From positions 6,537,024-6,601,023 of the forward strand of contig NC_067136.1 of assembly GCF_021347895.1 (NCBI RefSeq): 64,000 bases of DNA. The letters are read 5' to 3'. This DNA comes from Acanthochromis polyacanthus (lineage: Eukaryota; Chordata; Actinopteri; Pomacentridae). Below the pieces are notes generated by a model. It was not told the DNA's origin. It did no database searches and saw nothing but the letters and a program-made list of their open reading frames with translations. Shown piece after piece: positions 45,215-57,125 of this stretch (positions within the stretch are counted from its first letter, which is position 1; each line of letters starts with the position of its first letter). The translations under genes were made by a program, and so were the position numbers.

Positions 45215-46900
45215 AATAAAACGTGCAGCTCCATGACTGCTTCATGAAATGTTTTGAATGTTTTCAAACAGATGTACATGTACATGTTGTTTCATAATGA
45301 ATGTAACATTGAAGATCCCCAGCAAGAATAACTCTGAGTCAGATGTCAAAGACATAACCAACATTATTATGTTTTCAAGCAACAGACACGTGGTTTTACT
45401 AGTAGTAGCTGATACACTCCTGCAAATGTCAAAACCAGAAATGTTAAAAACAGGTGAAGCTGTGCTGCAGTTTCTGCTGGTTACATAAAGGTCTTATGCT
45501 ATTTATTTCTTCTATTGTCACCACATAGGTCATCTGTGTGATTTGTTAGTAGGATCTCATTGTGTCGTCATACAGCACATTGAACCCTTGTATTGTCTGA
45601 ACGTCCTGAACACTCCTCCTGTCCTCAGGGTCAGAAATGACCTGCCTCCACTGAGCCTCTAAAATAGAGCAGCTTAATGGAATTTTTAACCAAAAATCTA
45701 TTTTACATGAAGAAACAACCTGTCATGCATCACACACTTTGTGAATGCCTGTTTTTGCTTCCTCAGAGGGTAGAAAGACTGTATTTAATCAGTGAACACC
45801 ATTCGTTTTTATACCATTGTTCATGCTGTAACTGTTTTCTTTCTATAAGTAGAGGTTTATTATCACTATTATTGCTGCTAAAGGTACTGCACAGGTGTAA
45901 ACATTTCTTGTTTTGCAAGAGATAATACTTCTATAGCCTAATAAAGTACCAGAAATGTGCAGAAATGAACTTGAAATGCATTTTTGAAAGGAAACAACAG
46001 TGTACTGTATCCTGTACAATGGAATATAAAACTACAAAACTCAACTACCAGATACTAGTACTCTCTCATTTTTTGGGTCATTTCTCCCACCCGAAAGATT
46101 CATAACCTACATCAATCATAAGAATAGAAAAAATAACAGATTCAAGCAAAAATATTCCAACATATTAAGCTCTAATTAACACATGGAGGACAGACTGCAA
46201 CTGTATTTGTCACACGTGCAGCACACAGTATTTGTTTTACAGTCCTTCTTGTTACTCCTGGATGACTAAAAAAATGTGATCTCTGACCTGCTGGGAACTG
46301 AAACCTGAAAACTGCCCTCATGGCTTCAGCAATATCAGATTAGTCCATATTCATTTGAAAATCTGCAAATATGACAATCTCAACAGTCCAGAAGTAGCCA
46401 GGGTGTAGAATCTTGACCCCACTATGTATTATGCTAGTTATTTAATGTTTTGTAACCTCGGTCACCTTTCCATGGGGGTCAATTTTCTATCTGACACCGG
46501 GTAAAAAATGACCTGAAGACAGTCTTTGTACCCTGGTGGTGTACAGCTTTGATGAAAATATAAACAAAAACAATGTTTCACTTTTTCTAATGTTGGGGTC
46601 ACTTGAGGAAAAGTGATCAAATTTCAAGTTGAAAAAGGTCATTTAGGGGTCGTTCTATGCTATTAAACATGGTGGCCTGGTTCATTTTGACCCGAAGACA
46701 GCACTAAGGTTCAAACAACAGCAAATCAGTAAAAGTATTTTCCAGTTGAGTATGCGAAGAATTTACCTCAAGTTTAAATAATGAGTCCACAGTATTATTA
46801 GTTATTTAAAGAAATGCATGAGCAGAATTAGCAACAAAAATGACTAAAATGAGACACAAAATGAACATCTCATTTGGATCATTTTGTACATTTCAGTCTG
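45215..46900. other. 1.7 kb downstream of the zinc-finger gene, no gene recognised
   Basis: A/T-rich unique-looking sequence. The pieces 'gacccgaagacagc' and 'ggtcatttttgacccgg'-like text around 46490-46700 resemble interiors of TTAA-type MITEs, but no termini can be placed. Confidence 0.45.
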
Positions 46901-46944
46901 TTTTTAAGAAAAAAAAGTGTCATAAATCAGACTATAAATGATCT

Positions 46945-47390
46945 ATGAACAAAGCTCTCTGTAAAAACCCTCAGAATGTTGAATAGAATAAATGTGGACA
47001 GTTTCATGACTGGAAGAGAAGATTTCTGGATCAGTTTGTGTCTCATTTGTGTCATTATGTGTTTTGTTTTGGTCAGTTTACGTCTTTCTGTCTGGTTTTA
47101 AACATTTTGCATCTTTTCATGTTTTTTTTTCTTCCATTTTGGTCATTTTGTGCCTTAATTTTGACCATTTTGTGGTTCATTTTGGTCATTTTTTTGGTTT
47201 ATTTCTATTTAAAATTGTTCATCTTGTTAGTTCTTTTGGTCAGTTCACGTCTATTTCATCATTCTGTGACTCAGTGGCCATTTCTGTTTCAGTTCTCATC
47301 TCATTTTTGCTCTGAATTGCTCATTTTATCTCTCATTTTAGTCATTTTGCATCACTTTAAGGTTGTTTTTTCATTTTCTACATTTTGTGT
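46945..47390 (+). repeat. Left arm of a ~450-bp inverted duplication (T-rich)
   Basis: Begins gaacaaagctctctgtaaaa and runs through ttcatgactggaagagaag and cattttggtcattttgtgcc to ctcattttagtcattttgc. The same text, about 95% identical, is present in inverse orientation at 51870-52322. Built of decayed 'cattttggtcattttgtg' units. Long frames here (47038-47460) are hydrophobic only because the DNA is T-rich. Confidence 0.88.
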
Positions 47391-48059
47391 CTCATTTTCG
47401 TCATTTTTGCTTAATTTTAGTCCCATTTTAGACACTTTTATCTTTTTGTTTCACATTTGATGTCCCTTTTCTAATTTTATGGCTCATTGTGGTATTTTTC
47501 TATCTTGGTCGGATGTTTTATGTTCCATTTTGGTCATTTTGTGTCCCATTTGAACCCTCCCATAACATTGTTGGACCGTTCAGTAGACTCTGTTTGGGTC
47601 TTTTTCTCACCACTGAAACATTTTGTCCATTTTTATCTCATTTTGGTCATTTTATAGATTAGATTAGATCCAACTTTACTGTCATTGCACAGAGAACAAG
47701 TACTAAGACAGTAAATGCATTTTTTAAAAGTCCATTGTGATGTCAGAGAGAAGAACTAACAACTGTTACCACATTCCATATTCTGAAGAAAAACATGGAA
47801 ACACTTGAGAAAGTCAGTTTAACACACAAAGCTTGGAGATATTGGAGAGTTGTGGTGAAGATTTCAAGTGTGAAACTTGTGAAGACATTGTGAGCAAAGA
47901 CTGTGACAGAAAAATGAAGCCTCCTCAGCCAGATAGGAAACATTCAGGTAAGACAGAAGTCCAGACAACGAGCTGCAACTCAGCTCCAGATATCAAACTA
48001 CACACTGACATGTTAGACTGAAGTTTTCACAACACTGACAAGCTAACATTTGCTCATTT

Positions 48060-48515
48060 TGTGCCTTATTTTGATCAGTTTGCATCCTTAGGGTTGTTAG
48101 TGGATAAAATGTTGTCATTTTTTATCTCTTTTTGTTGTTTTTGTTCCATTTGGGTGACTTAAAGGCTGTTTTTGTTGAATTTGCTCATTTTGTGTCTCAT
48201 TGAGGCTCATTTTCATCATTTTGTGTCTATCCTTGGCCACTTTTTGTCTTTAGGATTGTTTTTACTCCTCATTTTTCGTGCTTTTAATGTTTTTTGTTCC
48301 ATTGTGAACATTTTGTGTCTCATTTAGATAATTTTTTTGTATCATTTTGGACATTTTGCATCTGTTTAAGGTTTTTCTGTTTCATTTTATGTCTCATTTT
48401 GTGCATTTCAGTCTGTTTTTAGGGAAAAAGTGTCATAAATCAGACTGCAAATGATATATGAACAAACCTTTCTGTAAAAACTTTTAGAATGTTGAATAGA
48501 ATAAATGTGGACTGA
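48060..48515 (+). repeat. Third, more diverged copy of the T-rich unit family
   Basis: cattttgtgccttattttgatc and further units lead to the shared end block cagactgcaaatgatatatg...gaatagaataaatgtggact, which also closes the copies at 46911-47005, 51740-51830 (inverse) and 52262-52322 (inverse). Confidence 0.8.
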
Positions 48516-50410
48516 CTAGGTAACCTTACAGAACCTTTACTGTTGTGATGTACGCATTAACCTGACTTTATACACTCCAAGAAAATATATATCTAACCAT
48601 TGTGATAGGGATAAATAGAAGTTCCAATCTGTTGATTTTAATTGCAGGATAATGCTTTATTAAAATATATCTCAGCAGGGAAATAGCGATAGCCATTAAA
48701 TCATCAGACAATGAATCAATAGTTAGTTAATATTTCAGTGGCTCGTCATGATTCCTAACTGCTACTATGCTTTCATAGAAGAAGAGTAATAATCACCCAC
48801 ATTATGTAATTTGGAGGGGGAGAGCAGACGGTGTGGCCACATCCGGCTGATCACCTGAAGAACGACGAGCCTTGGAGCCTCCAGGGGGAAGCAGAGAGAG
48901 TTCAGTCCAGATTTAGATCTGCTTGTGTCCTTTTTTGTTGTTTGGGCCAATAAAAACTTTGTTATAATCCTCTCTGGTGTCATTCCTTTGGAAATGATGG
49001 AGTTCAGTAATGTTCCTTCAGTCAGTGTTATTTTTAGAATCCTCAAACAGCAGTAAGAGCAGTCCTTCAGTCCATAATCCCAGTAGAACAGATATTCTTT
49101 GCAGATCATGTTGAATCACCCGTCCAAAGTTATGTGGTAAAATCCCTCATGCTCAGAACTGTTGTCTGGTTTGCATCAAGTGACTACCCCACAACAACTC
49201 CCAACAAATATATTCCAACAGGTGCATTTTATAACATCACTGCTTCTCTTCAGAATTTGCATATACGGTGACATCATATTCAATTTACATACGTGATGAC
49301 AGCACACTTTAATTTACATACACGATGACATCATACATCCTCCCCCCTCCTCACTTGTGCACTTCCCCCATCCACCGACTTCATGGCCCCCGCGTGGTCC
49401 GGATGAACCAAAACCACCTGTTTAGCCTGTTTAGCCCTTTCATCCGGTCTATTCATGTATTTGGTTCATCTGCAGCCCAGCACAGGCTTCCGGTGGAGAA
49501 ACAGGAGAAGCTGATGTCAGCGTCTAACTCTCACTAACACCCACACTGTACATTTCTGCACAACGCACACAGACTGACAAGAAATCCTCCAAAATCTATA
49601 CAGAGCTAATGAACCTTTACTGTGAGCATTTAATTCAAGTTTATCTTAGTTCCAGACTACTTGCTCTGAAGGCAAGACAGGGGCTCCCAGAATTCTTCCA
49701 TTTAATTCCGCTGTTTTAAATGAGATGAAAATAAGATACTATTAAAAATAAAGCAATATACTATTCATACTTAGATGTAATTGTGTAATTATATAGTGCC
49801 CTGCCACAATAAATAAGTTCTTAAAATTGGTCATCATAAAACAATACAGCACATCATAAACGGATCTCAGAAGAAACAGCTTGCAGTTACCACATTTTAC
49901 TTGTTGTTGGCCTTGTTAATATATATATTTTAAAATATGATCACGCATACTGTACACAAACACTGTATGCATGAAGATGAATAAAATTACTATACATGTA
50001 CAACAGCATCATTCATTGAAGTGTAAACAATAACAGTCTGGTGAAATAAAAGAATATTAGCATTAGATTTTTTTGTTAAATGGCCAAATTCTGGTACCTC
50101 CACAAAGCAGCATTCATTTCCTTTTGTTAACTGCCTATATTTACTAACTCTACAATATCAGCCAGTCAGTCAATTTACCATGTCTAAGGGAAATATTAAC
50201 ATCAGATCCAATGTGGGATAGTACTCCTTGTGCTGCAGAGTGACCACCTGACCCAGATGATAGGTTTCTAGAACAATTGCAAATGAAAGTAGAAAGACTA
50301 AGTCCTTACACTGTTGGAAGAATTTTGTTCAAATCTAACACAAATAACTCTGCACTTTAAATACTATAGATTGGCTCATTAGAAAATAAAAAGCTGTTTG
50401 CTGAAACTTA
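48516..50410. other. No gene recognised
   Basis: Two kb of mostly A/T-rich sequence, including cacacgtgatgacatca-like text around 49265-49330 (gtgacatcatattcaattta, repeated with changes three times over 75 bp). No supported coding. Confidence 0.4.
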
Positions 50411-50411
50411 C

Positions 50412-51011
50412 TTTGTCTTCTGTCCTTCTAATGATCTTTGAAAAAGGAAAGCTCCCTGTATTGGATCTCTCGGTGCACTCATCACATTGTTCTCCTAAAT
50501 AGATCAAAATTAGAACAGTTGAGAGGTACTGTTGTGAGTCAATGTCAACACTCATGATTTGTTCACGTTGACCATTGTTTTGATGCCATTTAACAGAGGG
50601 GACTAGAGCAACACTGTAACAGGCTTGATTTTCTTTTTATGCACGGCCTTATAGTAGTACATGACCAAACCCTCACTGAATTATTCAGACACCTTAACAG
50701 CAATGTAATGTGGTATGGAAACTCAATAGAATCTAACTGTACAATACATCCAAATGGAAACAAATGACAAATGACACTGCAACAATATCTCAGTATTGAA
50801 ATAATACAAACATTGCTCTATAAGATAACTTTCACTGACTCAGCAAATAGTCAGACATAATAGGATTGACATTAAAACATGTTCTACATACCTGTAGTTT
50901 GACCTTTTCTTTTACCTCCTCTGTTTGGGCTCTTGCTCTCAGCCTTGCTTCCTTGAACTATGTTCACATGTCCCACCATGTGACTTTCAGGCTCTTTTCC
51001 TGCAGCTACAC
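50412..51011 (-). CDS. Possible minus-strand exon pair, unknown protein
   Basis: Exon A 51011-50892 (acceptor cttcag; donor ctacag|gtatgt) reads VAAGKEPESHMVGHVNIVQG then a basic stretch SPNRGGKRKGQTT. Exon B 50494-50412 (acceptor ctatttag; donor acaaa|gtaagt) continues in phase as GEQCDECTERSNTGSFPFSK. Canonical sites at four boundaries and an unbroken join are the only support. The HVNIVQG phrase resembles short N-terminal exons of fish NLR-type immune proteins, a weak recollection. A candidate third exon around 50275-50180 would hit a stop in the phase required. Could be chance. Confidence 0.3.
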
Positions 51012-51869
51012 CTGAAGCTTTTTTAGAGTTTTTTAGGGAAAGTATCAAAAATATATATTATTAATTTAAGGTAACTCTAATTTCAAATCAAAAACATCTC
51101 TGTCGATTTGAGAAATCTTGTATGTTATGAACCCCAGCAGAAAATGAACTGCCTTTCTGTAGCAGAGCTCCAGTCAACGTCGTCTTGACAAGTAATTCTT
51201 GTGTTCAAAACCGAAGTACTTCAGCTAGTAAATACTATGTAAGGCTTGATTAAAGATAATACTACACTTGTTTTTATGAATCAGTACATGCCATGTTCAG
51301 TTTCACTCAGAAATGTCCAGTCTGTCTTCTTTCACCCTTTCCACATCATAGCATAAAGACTCTGCATGACATCAGAGTCACAGGAGTCAATTTTATTGAC
51401 CAGTCATCTTCTATGAGAGCATTAGAAATTAAAATGCTTCCATTTTGAAATCAGCATGTCAGTTGCAACATCACAAAGCAACATCATGCTGTGTAAACAT
51501 GTTTTTTTTCCACCTATAGCACTTGGTTAAGTGTATTAAAATTCAAATTATAGTCACTACTCTGGACTAATTTTGGATAATATTTTTCAATACATATCCT
51601 CATTCTGTGATTGAACCATCTGTCCTCTAGAGGACAAATGGCACAAAAAGAGACAAAAAAATGACCTGAATTAGATAAAAACATGACCAAAATTAGCCTC
51701 AAAATGACCAGATTGATCCAGAAATCTTTACTAACATTCATCACGGTCCAAATTTATTCTATTCAACATTCTGAAGGTTTTACACAGAGGTTTGTTCATA
51801 GATCATTTACAGTCTGATTGATACATTAATTTTTCTAGACATGCTGAAATGCACAAAATGATCCAATAA

Positions 51870-52322
51870 GATGGAAAATGACCAAAATTGAACAAAACAA
51901 CCTTAAAGTGATGGAAAATGACTAAAATGAGAGATAAAAAAAGTAATTCAGAGCAAAAATGAGATGAAAACTGAAACAGAAATGGCCACTGAGTCACAGA
52001 ATGATGAAATAGACGTGAACTGACCAAAAGAACTAACAAGATGAACAATTTTAAACAGAAATAAACTTAAAAACACACAAAATGACCAAAATGAACCACA
52101 AAATGGTCAAAATTAAGGCACAAAATGACCAAAATGGAAGAAAAATAACATGAAAAGATGCAAAATGTTTAAAACCAGACAGAAAGACGTAAACTGACCA
52201 AAACAAAACACATAATGACACAAATGAGACACAAAATGATCCAGAAATCTTCTCTTCCAGTCATGAAACTGTCCACATTTATTCTATTCAACATTCTGAG
52301 GGTTTTTACAGAGAGCTTTGTT
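51870..52322 (-). repeat. Right arm of the ~450-bp inverted duplication
   Basis: Reverse complement of 46945-47390 with small indels, for example one extra 'gtgtgtttttaag' segment. An additional inverse copy of the end block is at 51740-51830. The arms are 4.5 kb apart and bracket the candidate exon pair. Confidence 0.88.
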
Positions 52323-52334
52323 TTGTTTACTGTC

Positions 52335-52387
52335 TGTGGACCTGGAAGGAGCAGCTTCATATCTGGAAAAAAGATTCACAATCAACG
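52335..52387 (+). pseudogene. Relic of an integrase-like transposase exon
   Basis: The stretch encodes CGPGRSSFISGKKIHNQR and ends at a donor-like cg|gtttgt. The large transposon's transposase has TRGTGRSSFISGK at 10877-10916, then a deletion. The relic therefore keeps four to five residues (HNQR) of the segment just before the catalytic Glu that the large copy lost. Only 53 bp match; nothing of the element survives around it. Confidence 0.55.
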
Positions 52388-52711
52388 GTTTGTTTAACAG
52401 AAGAGATCATCTTAGTTGAAAGTGGCACCAAATCCATGTCATGTTTGGGTCGTATGTTGGCCTTTAACTTTGAGCAGGTGTGTTATTATTTACAGTGTTT
52501 ATGGTAGAATGTGGCCGTTTTAATGGCAGATCACATGGAAGTAACATGAGCCAGTTTGAAATAGTGAGTTATGCAGAAGAACAACATAAAGAAATTCAAA
52601 GGTTTGAATCAGTAAATATGTTAGATTATATGTTTAATCTATTTTGTGTACTTGTTGATGGAAAACGTTTCATAAAAGAAACCTTAATAATGATGCCTTT
52701 TAATGTTTTAA

Positions 52712-53206
52712 CCCTCCTGTTGTCCTCATTTTACAGGCACAAAAAACATTGTTTCCTTGTCGAAAAAAATAAAAAAATCCTCAAATTTCTGAAAATTTGT
52801 AAAACCTTCAGGAAGAAAATTCCAGTAATTTTATAAAAGTTTTCTTTTCAAAAAATCACCCAAATTTGGCAAGAAAATTGTTGTAACTATTTTTTTAAAA
52901 AATGAGTAAAAATCTTCCCAAAAAAATCCTAAAAATATCTAAAGTGATTATATACATTTCAGTAAAACTTCTAATATTTTTCTTTAAAAACATCATCAAC
53001 AATCCAGTGAATTTCGCTGGATTTTGGTTGATTTTTTGTGAATGTTCTTTAGAAATATTTTTAAGTTTTTATTTCCACCTAAAAATGTTCAAAGATTTCC
53101 CAAAAATGTTGAAAACGTGGACATCAGAAGTTTCACTGTGAAAATATATATTTTTTCCCACATTTTCAAACTTTAAAACGAGTCCATTCTGACCCACAGG
53201 ACAGGG
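52712..53206. mobile_element. TTAA-flanked MITE, copy 2, inverted relative to copy 1
   Basis: TTAA at 52708-52711 and 53207-53210. Tips CCCTCCTGTTGTCC and, at the right, GACCCACAGGACAGGG. The interior matches the reverse complement of 39954-40444 (gaaacttctgatgtccac, ggattttggttgatttttt). No coding. Confidence 0.82.
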
Positions 53207-53379
53207 TTAATTAGTCATGTGAGAAGTTGAGCGTAAGTTAATTTTTTATTATATGAAGTTGAAATATATTTTTAGTCATTTTCTAATTCTCCAGGATTAA
53301 GGACTGTGTAGAGACCTGTAGGGGGCAGTAACCAGCACCTACTATTAGAGCCCCTGTATTATCAGAGCAGCGACAACTG

Positions 53380-53740
53380 GGGATTTGAAGCCATTTTGTT
53401 TCCATTCACTCAATATGGGACGCGCAGCGCGAGGTGCACATTCACAAAAACTTGCTACTTGTGGATTGTTTACTGATTTGAAGACATGTTTTGGACAAAA
53501 TATATTACTGGCTTGTTTTTTCTGGATGTCCAAGGTTGGATTATGGCCGTTTTTAGTGGAATATTTTCATCTGTGACTAGTTATGAGCCTTCAAAGGTGA
53601 GTTTTGCTGTTTACGTTATTTGTTGGACAAATGTGTTTATATTACCCGCTGTGGTAATCACATCTGAAAGTGGTTATACCGGTGGATTCATGAGAATCTA
53701 AGCTTTCCATAGGTGTATAATGTTTCTGTCATTGAGTTTG
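53380..53740 (+). mobile_element. Repeat sharing the palindromic core, + copy
   Basis: gacatgttttggacaaaatat, ggattatggccg and attattttcatc-like blocks lead to the core gctgtggtaatcacatctga...ttcatgagaatctaagcttt at 53645-53708. The same order of blocks is found inverted at 55505-55900, so these are two copies of one element. Boundaries not resolved; no coding. Confidence 0.65.
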
Positions 53741-53759
53741 CAGCTTTGGTCAATTTAGC

Positions 53760-54667
53760 AAAATACGTTTGCACATCTCAAGACGGCCCGAATACGGAAG
53801 TTTAACGGGTTACGGTACCCAACAGTCACCAGTAACACATCTCCATGCATGAATATGGTCAAAGTCAAAATAACCACAACTGCCTAAAATCACATCAAAC
53901 TTTTCTGTCATTCACCCATACACCATAACATGAAAGTACATACATGGGACTAACCTGGCACAAAAACGATGAAGTCGGTTTCCATCCCACTCTCCGGACT
54001 TTATTTTTCCACAGTGTCCTTCTTTGACTATTACTGGAAATCTAAACATGTGGAATCCCTTCTACGATCGATTTGTGCACCCAAAGGCACAACAGCCTGT
54101 CATTTTTCAGGTATTTAAGAAGCGAAAAAGGACCTAGAATTACTCTCTGCAGTGTAAACAACGTTAACAGAAAACCCGGCGTTCATGAATAGGAAACAAA
54201 ATGGCGCATATAGATCACATGACCAAAATATTTCGGACCCGTCATGTCGATACTCTGATAATATAGGGACTCTACCTACTATGATGTTCTCCACTAGCTT
54301 GAAGCAGAGGGTTCCCTCAGCATGGCCAGATGAACACATCTATTGTGTTTCCACTACGTGTTCCTGCCACGCCTGCAGGATGACCTTCATACTTGTGGCA
54401 GTGGTTGGACAATCATCCAATCAGAACGCAGAGCCACATGACACCCAACCAGTTGTGGGTGCTGGGTCATACACATCACCCAATATGTCAGATACTTTCT
54501 TAGAGGTTTTTCAGTGGACTGTAGACCCAGTTTCACTCGTTTTTCTTTTCTCACATTGAAATTTGAGGCTGTTTGAAGATGAATATCTCAAGAACAATTC
54601 TAGATAAAAGCCTGAAACCTTCACTTGTTTGTCTTGCTAACATCAGCAGATCAGATTGTTGTTAAAT
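53760..54667. other. No gene recognised
   Basis: Short frames only (for example 54185-54559), without domains. Confidence 0.5.
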
Positions 54668-54668
54668 A

Positions 54669-55024
54669 CAGCAGTGGAAAAAAGTTTTTGGACATCCCAT
54701 ACATTTCTGAAATACTGCATTAAGAATCACTTTGAGGTCTTCAAGAGTCATTTATTTTAGTACAATCATAAAAATAAACACATCCTAAAAAAGACATGAA
54801 AAACTGAAAATTGACTGGTTCCATAAAACGAGAAATTTGGTAGAATTTAGTTTTGTTAGTTTTTCTTGTAAACAACAAACAAAAAAATATATCATTTGTA
54901 TTTGTGTCTGTCTGATGCAGCCACACCCTTAGAAACACACAAAAAAGACTTTACAACAAATATTTCATGATATTTAAGATTGTGTCAAATTTTCAGAGTG
55001 TCTGAAAACTTTTTCCCCTCACTG
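54669..55024. mobile_element. Tc1-like MITE, 356 bp
   Basis: TA at 54667-54668 and 55025-55026. Left tip CAGCAGTGGAAAAAAGTTTTTGGACA; right tip in reverse complement CAGTGAGGGGAAAAAGTTTTCAGACA. A/T-rich interior, no transposase. Confidence 0.82.
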
Positions 55025-55504
55025 TATCTGTCAAAGCATGAAAATGTGCCGTTATAAAAACGCCACCATCTCCAGACACATATATGTGGTCATGGTTCCA
55101 TGATGCCAATGTCATGGTAATGACTGGATGCAGCTAATTTACAAAGAAATGATTCTAAACTACATGTCAGCTTTCAAAGATTGGACTTTTCATAGAACAC
55201 TTCATGTTTTTTTATTTCAACTCACACGTAATCTGAGATTAGTTGATCTACTTGTTCAATATTAGAGATTCCTATAGATAGATGATAGATTATAGATGGA
55301 TAGATAGATACCTACGGTCAGTAATCTCCTAAATTAATTATTATTAACCATCAGACAATCACTGCACCAGCTCTGCATCTAACAGGTTCCTGCAGCCCAG
55401 AGGGATCTGAGGAACAACCACTTAACCCGCACGGGCCCGTATTCGGGCCAAAATGGCCGGCTGAAGTTTAACAGCAAAAGCAGTTTTAGCTTCAAACGCG
55501 ATGA

Positions 55505-56230
55505 TAGAAACACTATACATGCATGGAAAGCTTAGAGTCTCATGAATCCGCCGGTATAAACCACTTTCAGATGTGATTACCACAGCGGGTAATATAACAC
55601 ATTTCTAAAACAAACAAAACTTTAAAGGGACACATAAAGGGCATAAATCACCTTTGGACGGTCTTTTTACCGGTGAACGATGAAAATAATCCACAACAAC
55701 CGGCCATAATCCAAGAGTAGTCACCAGACAATACTAGCAAGTATAATATTTTGTCCAAAACATGTCTAGAAATAAGTAAATAATCCACAAATAGCTTGGC
55801 TCCGTGCACGTGCACGTGGCGCATGGTGGAGCAGCGTGTTCCATAATTCACTGCATTTTTGTCCATAATTTTATGAACCATTCTGAAATCCACACTGTCT
55901 CGGTCTGAAAATGGCGACTGAAGCCTCTGCTTTCGATTCCAACCGCATTTCAACCAATCAAGTGACTCATCGCTGCTCCGAAGCCTAAACAGCCAACCGT
56001 TGCCGAGACCGATGGATCTGGTGACCCTCATTTCATCAGTAAATTCTGAGCAAATCACGTCGGAGGAAACGTTTGACTGACAGGGCATGTAGCCAATGAG
56101 CTTGCTGAATAGTCGAGAGGCGGGTTTTAGCGGCTCTGGTGTGATTTTTCACACCTCCTGCTCTCCTGCTGCGGCCAGGAGCTGCAGCTTTTCTGTCTCC
56201 GTCTGTGCCTCTGATCAGATCAAGATCCAC
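55505..56230 (-). mobile_element. Repeat sharing the palindromic core, - copy, longer
   Basis: Inverse partner of 53380-53740, with the core at 55525-55590 and the block gacatgttttggacaaaat (complement of 55750-55769). It extends further, through gtgcacgtgcacg to a GC-richer segment near 56040-56230. No domain is recognised in its frames. A short GATA tract lies just before it at about 55275-55310. Confidence 0.6.
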
Positions 56231-56484
56231 ACTGAAGCTTATCTGAAGTGATTTTTGAGTTCTTTATGAGTTTTTGGAGTGAAAATAATGTGAAAAAGGG
56301 CTGATAAACGAACATATACCATTTTTGCACAGGGTGTCCAAAATTGACATAATTGAGCATATTAGTACAAAAACATGTGTGAAACACTCATTTCTTGGAG
56401 TATTGCTCTGAAATTTTGTCCTGAACTATGTAAGACCCCAGGCTGTTGCCTTGTTGTGTTTCAAGCTGTCACAGTGCTGCCACA

Positions 56485-57032
56485 CAGCCCGATCTCACGA
56501 GGATTCGTGAAACTGTCACGTAAATTTTTGTTTCGGCTTCGTGCGCACCAACACGATTTCGTCATGTTTTTCGTGCCGCTCACCACGAAATGCGCATCAT
56601 GTATTTTAAACGGCGGACTTTTCGTGCCACTCAGAACGTATTTCAAAAGAATGTGTGTATTATATTTTAATGTAAAACCGCGGCGAATCCAACGCTATAT
56701 TTTGCATGACATCGTCCCTAAACATAACCCTAACCATAATCCTAACCATAACCTAACATAACCTAACCATAAGCCGGTGGTACACTTACCAATTTGCATA
56801 GGAATTTCAGAATGTCGGCGGCCGCAAACGCGATCACATCAAGCAGTATACGCCGATGGACAGCTTAGATCGTCATGAATCCGCCGGTATAGAACCACTT
56901 TCAGATGTTGATTACCACAGCGAAAACATTTCGTGGTGGCGCACGAAAAACATGACGAAATCGTGTTGGTGCGCACGAAACCGAAACTAAAACTTACGTG
57001 ACAGTTTCACGAATCCCCGTGAGACCGGGTTG
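56485..57032. mobile_element. Palindromic-family element, copy 3, complete with 7-bp duplication
   Basis: TGCCACA duplicated at 56478-56484 and 57033-57039. Tips CAGCCCGATCTCACGAGG (left) and, inverted, CAACCCGGTCTCACGGGG; arms of about 100 bp (ATTCGTGAAACTGTCACGT, TTTCGTGCGCACCAACACGA). The interior has a decayed cctaaccataac stretch (56717-56775) and one inverted core (56848-56925). No coding. The CA..TG tips would suit hAT or P-type superfamilies; not resolved. Confidence 0.88.
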
Positions 57033-57039
57033 TGCCACA

Positions 57040-57125
57040 CTAATTTTCAGGTGTTTTATTAGGGAAAAAATTTAGGTGAAAATAATGGATTTTGCAACGA
57101 AGCAACTTCGACACTAAACAAGAAA
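57040..57125. other. Spacer after palindromic copy 3
   Basis: Short 3' flank of the zinc-finger relic; nothing recognised. Confidence 0.4.

Noticed and set aside
47038..47460. 140-codon hydrophobic frame, apparently many membrane segments
   Set aside because: T-rich repeat gives Phe/Leu/Val in any frame; no start context, and the DNA repeats elsewhere. The same holds for 40826-41133.
47833..48021. Cys-containing frame (CETCEDIVSKDC)
   Set aside because: Two short Cys motifs only; no finger spacing and sandwiched in degenerate repeat.
56717..56775. Telomere-like cctaacc repeats (also 59645-59685)
   Set aside because: Short, irregular and inside MITEs; interstitial simple repeat, not a chromosome end.
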